A stretch of 64,000 nucleotides of DNA from CAJXJP01 sp964022365 (GTDB lineage Bacteria; Patescibacteriota; Gracilibacteria; BD1-5; UBA6164). The first letter of the stretch is position 1, and each line of letters opens with the position of its first letter. The notes beneath the pieces were generated by a model. It was given only the letters and a program-made list of their open reading frames with translations, searched no databases and was not told the origin of the DNA. The DNA is taken from NCBI GenBank assembly GCA_964022365.1, contig CAXHZN010000002.1, positions 1-64,000 of the forward strand, written 5' to 3'. The position numbers and the translations under genes were made by a program. Below are positions 59,837 through 64,000 of the stretch, one piece after another.

Positions 59837-62204
59837 GTATAAATTTCCAAATTCATGCCATGAGAATCAAAAATAGTATTATAAAAATAATTATATATTT
59901 TGACCAAATATTCCAATCAAAAATAATAAAATCGTTGATTCATAAGAAATATATTATACTCACTGTTGCTATTAAAATAGCTAAAATAAACATAAATATT
60001 CCTAAATAAAAATATTCAAAAAATTCTCTTTTATGATTTTGTTTTTGTGTAGAACCAAGTAAATAATACAGTTTTGATTTTTGCTTTGCAAAAAGAGTAT
60101 AAAAATTTGTCACTACAATGATACTTAATATACAAAAAATAACTAAGTACAAAAATAATATTTGAATAATTCCAAGTACTTTGAGGGAAATTTCTTTTAC
60201 TTCTGCTAATATTTTTTCAACTTCGATAAACTGAGTGCTCCCATTAGAGAGATTAAAAAAGTATTGTTTCACTTCTGGGATTTTATCACTTTCGACTTGA
60301 GTTGATAAAAAATATTGCTTCGGAAATTTTTCAAAATCTTGTGGAAAAACTTGAAAGTAAAAAAATGGAGTTATCGCATAATCTTGCGATTGACGAATAT
60401 TTATTACTTCGAGTGTTTTTTCTAAACCAAATATTTGAAATGTGATTTCATCTCACAGTTTAATTCATAATTCTTCAGAAAAATTTTTATCCACTGAGAC
60501 ACTCCCAGATTGGATTTTTTGTCATTTTTCAATATCAATATCTTTGAGTCAATTATCCGTAATATTAAATTCTCTTGAAAATCTTCCGCTTGGATTATCT
60601 CATAAAAATTCCTTGAGCGATTGGCCATTTATTTCGCTAATTCTTCCTCTAAAAGTAGAATACGTTTCATCTTTAAAATTTTCATCTATTTGATCGTAGA
60701 CTTTTTGATCAATATTGAGTACAAATAAATTATTATCTGATCATAAATTAACTTGTAATCTATTATAAAAATTTCAAAAAAGTAAAAATATAGCAAATCA
60801 TACAAAAAATATTACAAAAAAACTTATATTGAGTAAAAATGTTAAATTTCCAGGTTTTAAAGTATTTCTCAACGCATCAAATATTTCGAAATTTTTCGAT
60901 TTTTTTTGTGAATATATTTTAAAAATTAAAATATTAATTACTTTTGTAAGCAGAGTAAATATTCATAAAAATACTGAAATTCACAGAGTTATTATACATG
61001 CTTGAAATACAGAATAATCGAGTAATAATGCAAATAAAAATATAGCAAAATTACATATAATAAATAATATAAATTTTTGTAATTTTGAATTTCCTGAGAA
61101 AAAATTTTCTTTAAATCCACTTAAAGGATTTTGAGAAATAAATTGATATATTGGCCATCCAAGTCAGATAATTCATAAACTTACGGCAATAAATATAGCT
61201 TCATAAATACTACTTATTTGTAATCAAAATCATTGAGTTTCTTCAATGGTTTGTAAAAATAAAAATCCTATTTCTACAAAAACCCAACTCAAAATTCCAG
61301 CTATGAGGAAAATAATCCCAAATATAAGACTAAAAAATCAAATAAATTGTTTATTTTGAAATCATAAAACTCTTAAAATTGCGAGATCTTTTCTCTGTTT
61401 TATAAAAAATCCGCGCATCGATAAATAAATAATTACACTCGTGAGAAGCAGAGCAAAAAGCACGCTGGCATTTATATAACTCACGATATTTTTCACAATA
61501 TCTTCAAATCTTTCTCCTCCTGAAACGTAATCTCTGACTCTAATTTGCAGATTTTTTTCTTGATTTTCTAATATATCATTGGTAGATTCAAAAATATTTT
61601 CTTGGGTTTGGACAAAATATTTTTTTTCTAAAAATAATGATTGTTGATTTGGAATAATTTCAGCAAAATATTCCATTGGAATAAAAATATTTTCACTCGA
61701 TAAAAATGAATCTATTTGAGAAGGTAATATTTTATAAGTTCCATAAATTTCTTGATCTTTATCAAAAATTTGTAATTTTTTTTCTTCTGAAATTCTATTA
61801 TATAAATCCTCAGAAATAATTATTTTTCATTCTTTATTTTTCGTTTCAATCTCTAGAGAATCATAAAAAGGGTAGAGTTGAGAGTAAAATAAAACATTTG
61901 CAGAAATAATTTCATCTTCTAGTTTTGCACTACTTCTGATATTAAAAATTTTTGCTATTTGCGCTTCTGGAGAAATATTTTCATTCAAAAATTCTTCGAA
62001 TTCTTTTTGATTATCACTTTGCAAAGTAATCGTAATATCTCCACCAAGAGATTTTTTTGAATCTTTTTGGATTTCTTGTAAGAAATTTTTACTTAAAGAA
62101 TCAGTAAAAATAAATCAAAAAAGAGAAATAAAAATAGCAAAAAATAAAAACAAAAATAGTGAGAAATTTTTAAATATAAAATTTTTTAACAGTTTTGAAT
62201 ACAT
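59826..62204 (-). CDS. FtsX/MacB-type ABC transporter permease
   Basis: 792 aa. N-terminal TM (FSLFLFLFFAIFISLFGFIF), a large extracytoplasmic domain (about 40-245), three TM helices, a second group of TM helices and a second extracytoplasmic domain (about 520-660), and a final TM group; this is the two-FtsX-domain build of LolCDE/YknZ-like or BceB/ABC exporter permeases. Many TGA-Gly. ATG 62204, just 1 nt after the stop of the ATPase gene. Probably exports a lipoprotein, peptide or substrate to the envelope. Confidence 0.85.
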
Positions 62205-62205
62205 A

Positions 62206-62868
62206 TTATTTTTTGAGGATTAATTGTTTATTTTCGAGAGTATAAATTTTGTCTGCGTATTGTGCCACTTGCATATCATGAGTAATTAAGACAATTGTAT
62301 TTTTGGTTTCTTTATGTAAGAGTGACAAAATATCCATAACATTTTTTGCGTTTTTTTCGTCTAAATTTCCCGTTGGTTCGTCAGCTAATAAAATGTTTGT
62401 TTGCGCTGCAAATGCTCTTGCTACAGCAACTCTTTGTTGTTCTCATCATGAAAGCTCATATGGATAACTTTCTGATTTTTCGCTTAATCAAACCTTTTTA
62501 AGTATTTGTTGAGTTGAAAAAGCTGGTTGAATTTTATTTATTTCAATCGGTAAAGTAATATTTTCACTCACCGTTAAATTTGGAATTAAATGAAATTGTT
62601 GGAAAATAAAACTCATATTTTTTCCTCTTGTTTTTGTCATTTCATCTTGAGAAAGTTTTGTAATTTCTTGATTATCAACATGTATTTCTCCGCTATTTGG
62701 TGACAATAAACCAGAAATTAAATTTAAAATGGTAGATTTACCTGAACCACTTCTTCATACTATTGCTATAAATTCTCAGCTTTTTACTTCAAAATCCATA
62801 TTTTCATATAATATATTTTTTGAATCTGATTGTGAAAAACTTTTTGTAATATTTTTTAATTGTATCAT
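62206..62868 (-). CDS. MacB/LolD-type ABC transporter ATPase
   Basis: 220 aa. Walker A VGRSGSGKSTILNL, Q-loop FIFQQFHLIPNLTV, signature YELSGGEQQRVAVARA with both Gly encoded as TGA TGA, Walker B ILLADEPTGNLD, H-loop LITHD. It drives the permease encoded directly downstream (1-nt gap). Start ATG 62868; five nt after the stop of the GDSL gene. Confidence 0.94.
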
Positions 62869-62873
62869 TTTTA

Positions 62874-63533
62874 TTATTTTAAAATTATTTTTTCCTCTTC
62901 GAGAAAATTATATAAATTTTTTGCGATTATTTCGTATCATTTTTTATTTGGATGAATCCCGTCAGAAAGATTTAGGTCTCATTTTTGAGCGACATCTTCG
63001 AGAAAAAATTCATAAAAATATATATTATTTTTTTCAGCTAATGTTTTATAAATTTCTTTGAAATTTTTTGAGTAGCTCAAACCATAATTAATCGGAATTT
63101 GCATCCCAGATAATACTATTTTTGCATCTGGATTTTGTGTTTTAATATTTTGAATAATTGCTTGAATATTTTGTTTCAAATCTTCTACACTCATTCTTCT
63201 TAACGCATCATTTCCTCAAATAGTCAGTAAATAAATATCTGCTTGAGTTTCAGAATATAAATCCATTCTATCGAGTAAATTTTGGCTTGTATCTCAACTT
63301 ACTCACGCATTTATTATTTTGTAATTATAGTTATTTTCTTGTAATTTATTTTCTAATTGGGCTGGATAAGATTCAGAAATATCCAGATTGTATCCTGCTG
63401 TGAGACTATCTCAAAGTGCTAAAATATTTATTGGAGTTTCATTATTATCTTCTGGTTGTTGTGTTTGAGAAATTTCATTTCCACAACTCACTAAAAAAAG
63501 TGAAATAAAAAGTGTAAAAATTATTTTTTTCAT
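62874..63533 (-). CDS. GDSL-family esterase lipoprotein (TesA-like)
   Basis: 219 aa. Lipoprotein signal peptide: KKIIFTLFISLFLVSCGNEI, lipidated Cys in the lipobox LVSC (about 17). SGNH hydrolase blocks: ILALGDSLTAGY (catalytic Ser; its Gly is TGA), NAGVSGDTS, IGGNDAL, and the catalytic DGIHPNKKGY at the C terminus. Predicted role: esterase/lysophospholipase at the outer face of the membrane. First of a three-gene operon with the ABC exporter (gaps of 5 and 1 nt). Confidence 0.9.
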
Positions 63534-63599
63534 ATTTTTGTTATATTCTATAGAGTAATTTATTCTTAGAGTATACATATAACTTAAATTTATCTAAAG

Positions 63600-63627
63600 A
63601 AAAAAGAAGCTTTTAGCTTCTTTTTTC
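63600..63627. terminator. Terminator at the end of the last gene
   Basis: AAAAAAGAAGC / GCTTCTTTTTT; minus-strand stop at 63613 lies inside the stem. Confidence 0.8.
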
Positions 63628-64000
63628 TTGATAGTTTTGGAATAACACAATTTCATTCGCATTATTTTTTATTTTTTTTCTTTGTTCGATAATTTCTCTA
63701 TGGGGTGAATATACAAATGCTAAAAGTTTTTTTCTCATATATGATATTTCTTTTTGTGAAAATGATATTTCATTTTCAGTATTTTTCAAATCTGTATTTA
63801 TGTATAAATGTGGAATAAGCGATTCCATAAAATCAGAAATATCTTTTGATACACTCTCATCATAATTATTTGAGTTTTGAGAATAATATATTTTATCTGC
63901 AATATCACTAAATTGTGGTGAATATTCACAAAAATCATGCACTTTTTGTAAAAATTCTATACTTCCATCCCAAACAAAATTTTCAAAATCACAAAAAATT
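63613..64000 (-). CDS. Protein of unknown function (5' end outside window)
   Basis: At least 128 aa in an open frame that runs off the right edge; the start is not visible. Acidic, Tyr/Asp/Lys-rich, helical (KDISDFMESLIPHLYI, EISYMRKKLLAFVYSPHREI). No TGA in the visible part; a GTG at 63942 is an internal alternative start. No family recognised. Confidence 0.6.
   Translation of the reverse strand, partial: IFCDFENFVWDGSIEFLQKVHDFCEYSPQFSDIADKIYYSQNSNNYDESVSKDISDFMESLIPHLYINTDLKNTENEISFSQKEISYMRKKLLAFVYSPHREIIEQRKKIKNNANEIVLFQNYQEKRS

Noticed and set aside
60422..60693. ORFs on both strands inside the ABC permease
   Set aside because: Frame check shows they are out of phase with the 792-aa permease that covers the whole stretch.
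1..64000. UGA = Trp (Mycoplasma-like code 4)
   Set aside because: TGA aligns with invariant Gly in P-loops, LSGGE, GDSL and other motifs, and the only Trp tRNA seen has anticodon CCA.
1..64000. Mass pseudogenisation under the standard code
   Set aside because: Interruptions are almost only TGA; no frameshifts or TAA/TAG accumulate in the same genes, and conserved motifs span the TGAs.
1..64000. CRISPR array, insertion sequence, integrase or prophage
   Set aside because: No regularly spaced repeats, transposase or integrase motifs, or phage structural genes were found; the three double hairpins are too few and too far apart to be an array.

Overview
The window reads as chromosome of a very AT-rich member of the Patescibacteria (CPR) that decodes UGA as glycine (translation table 25, the Absconditabacteria/Gracilibacteria lineage). 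Read with the standard code most genes shatter. Read with TGA as Gly they join into full-length proteins, and the TGA falls on invariant glycines: ABC P-loops, the ABC signature LSGGE, the GDSL esterase motif, the SAM-binding loop of KsgA and the CorC EEVFGEI motif. TAA is the usual stop and TAG is rare. Almost no native gene has a Shine-Dalgarno sequence, and many 3' ends carry a strong hairpin plus T-run terminator.

Layout. 1-4606: CorC-type CBS protein, nucleotidyltransferase-fold protein (-), rubredoxin-superoxide reductase fusion, and a large VirD4/HerA-type ATPase. 4607-6416: two minus-strand secreted-protein genes without UGA-Gly, one with three in-frame TAA codons, probably acquired. 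6730-18312: Na+/H+ antiporter, FtsE-like ATPase, J-domain protein, RecO, RluD-type pseudouridine synthase, thioredoxin-MsrB fusion, GspF/PilC, Hsp20 and small envelope proteins. 17587-25056: a surface-protein region with an Ig-like membrane protein, a 1090-aa LamG protein, a MAM-like protein and a repetitive secreted protein. 25250-30882: KsgA, then two paralogous ATP-grasp ligases flanking a DUF1704 (MATCAP-like) metallopeptidase. 30992-35608: pseudopilin/FISUMP fusion, LepA, DMT permease. 35686-40628: tRNA-His, a frameshifted pair of paralogous ORFans, a structured leader, rpsA-rpsB-DUF4870-tsf and tRNA-Trp(CCA). 40756-44050: a two-gene Hachiman anti-phage system (hamA-hamB). 44092-51354: PHP phosphoesterase, TrmB-like regulator with a palindromic operator, small genes, and a response regulator-histidine kinase pair. 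51549-57590: DEAD-box helicase, ABC-F protein, a second DUF1704 peptidase, MATE pump. 57668-64000: TIMP/NTR-like membrane protein, AI-2E family permease, MacB/FtsX-type ABC exporter, GDSL lipoprotein and one truncated gene.

Points of interest. (i) The ATP-grasp/DUF1704 cluster resembles an amino-acid ligase/carboxypeptidase pair, as in the tubulin tyrosination cycle. (ii) A Hachiman defence operon is fully written in the recoded UGA alphabet. (iii) UGA-Gly is absent from the translation genes and from a separate set of Shine-Dalgarno-bearing ORFans (4607-6416, 35893-36723, 47355-47573, 50647-51354), which look like imports from a standard-code organism. (iv) There is a -1 frameshift at an A7 tract, a long hairpin leader before rpsA, and three copies of a double-hairpin repeat. 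No rRNA, CRISPR array, insertion sequence or tRNA-Gly(UCA) was seen. All coordinates and translations were made by hand; family names rest on motif recognition, not on database searches.
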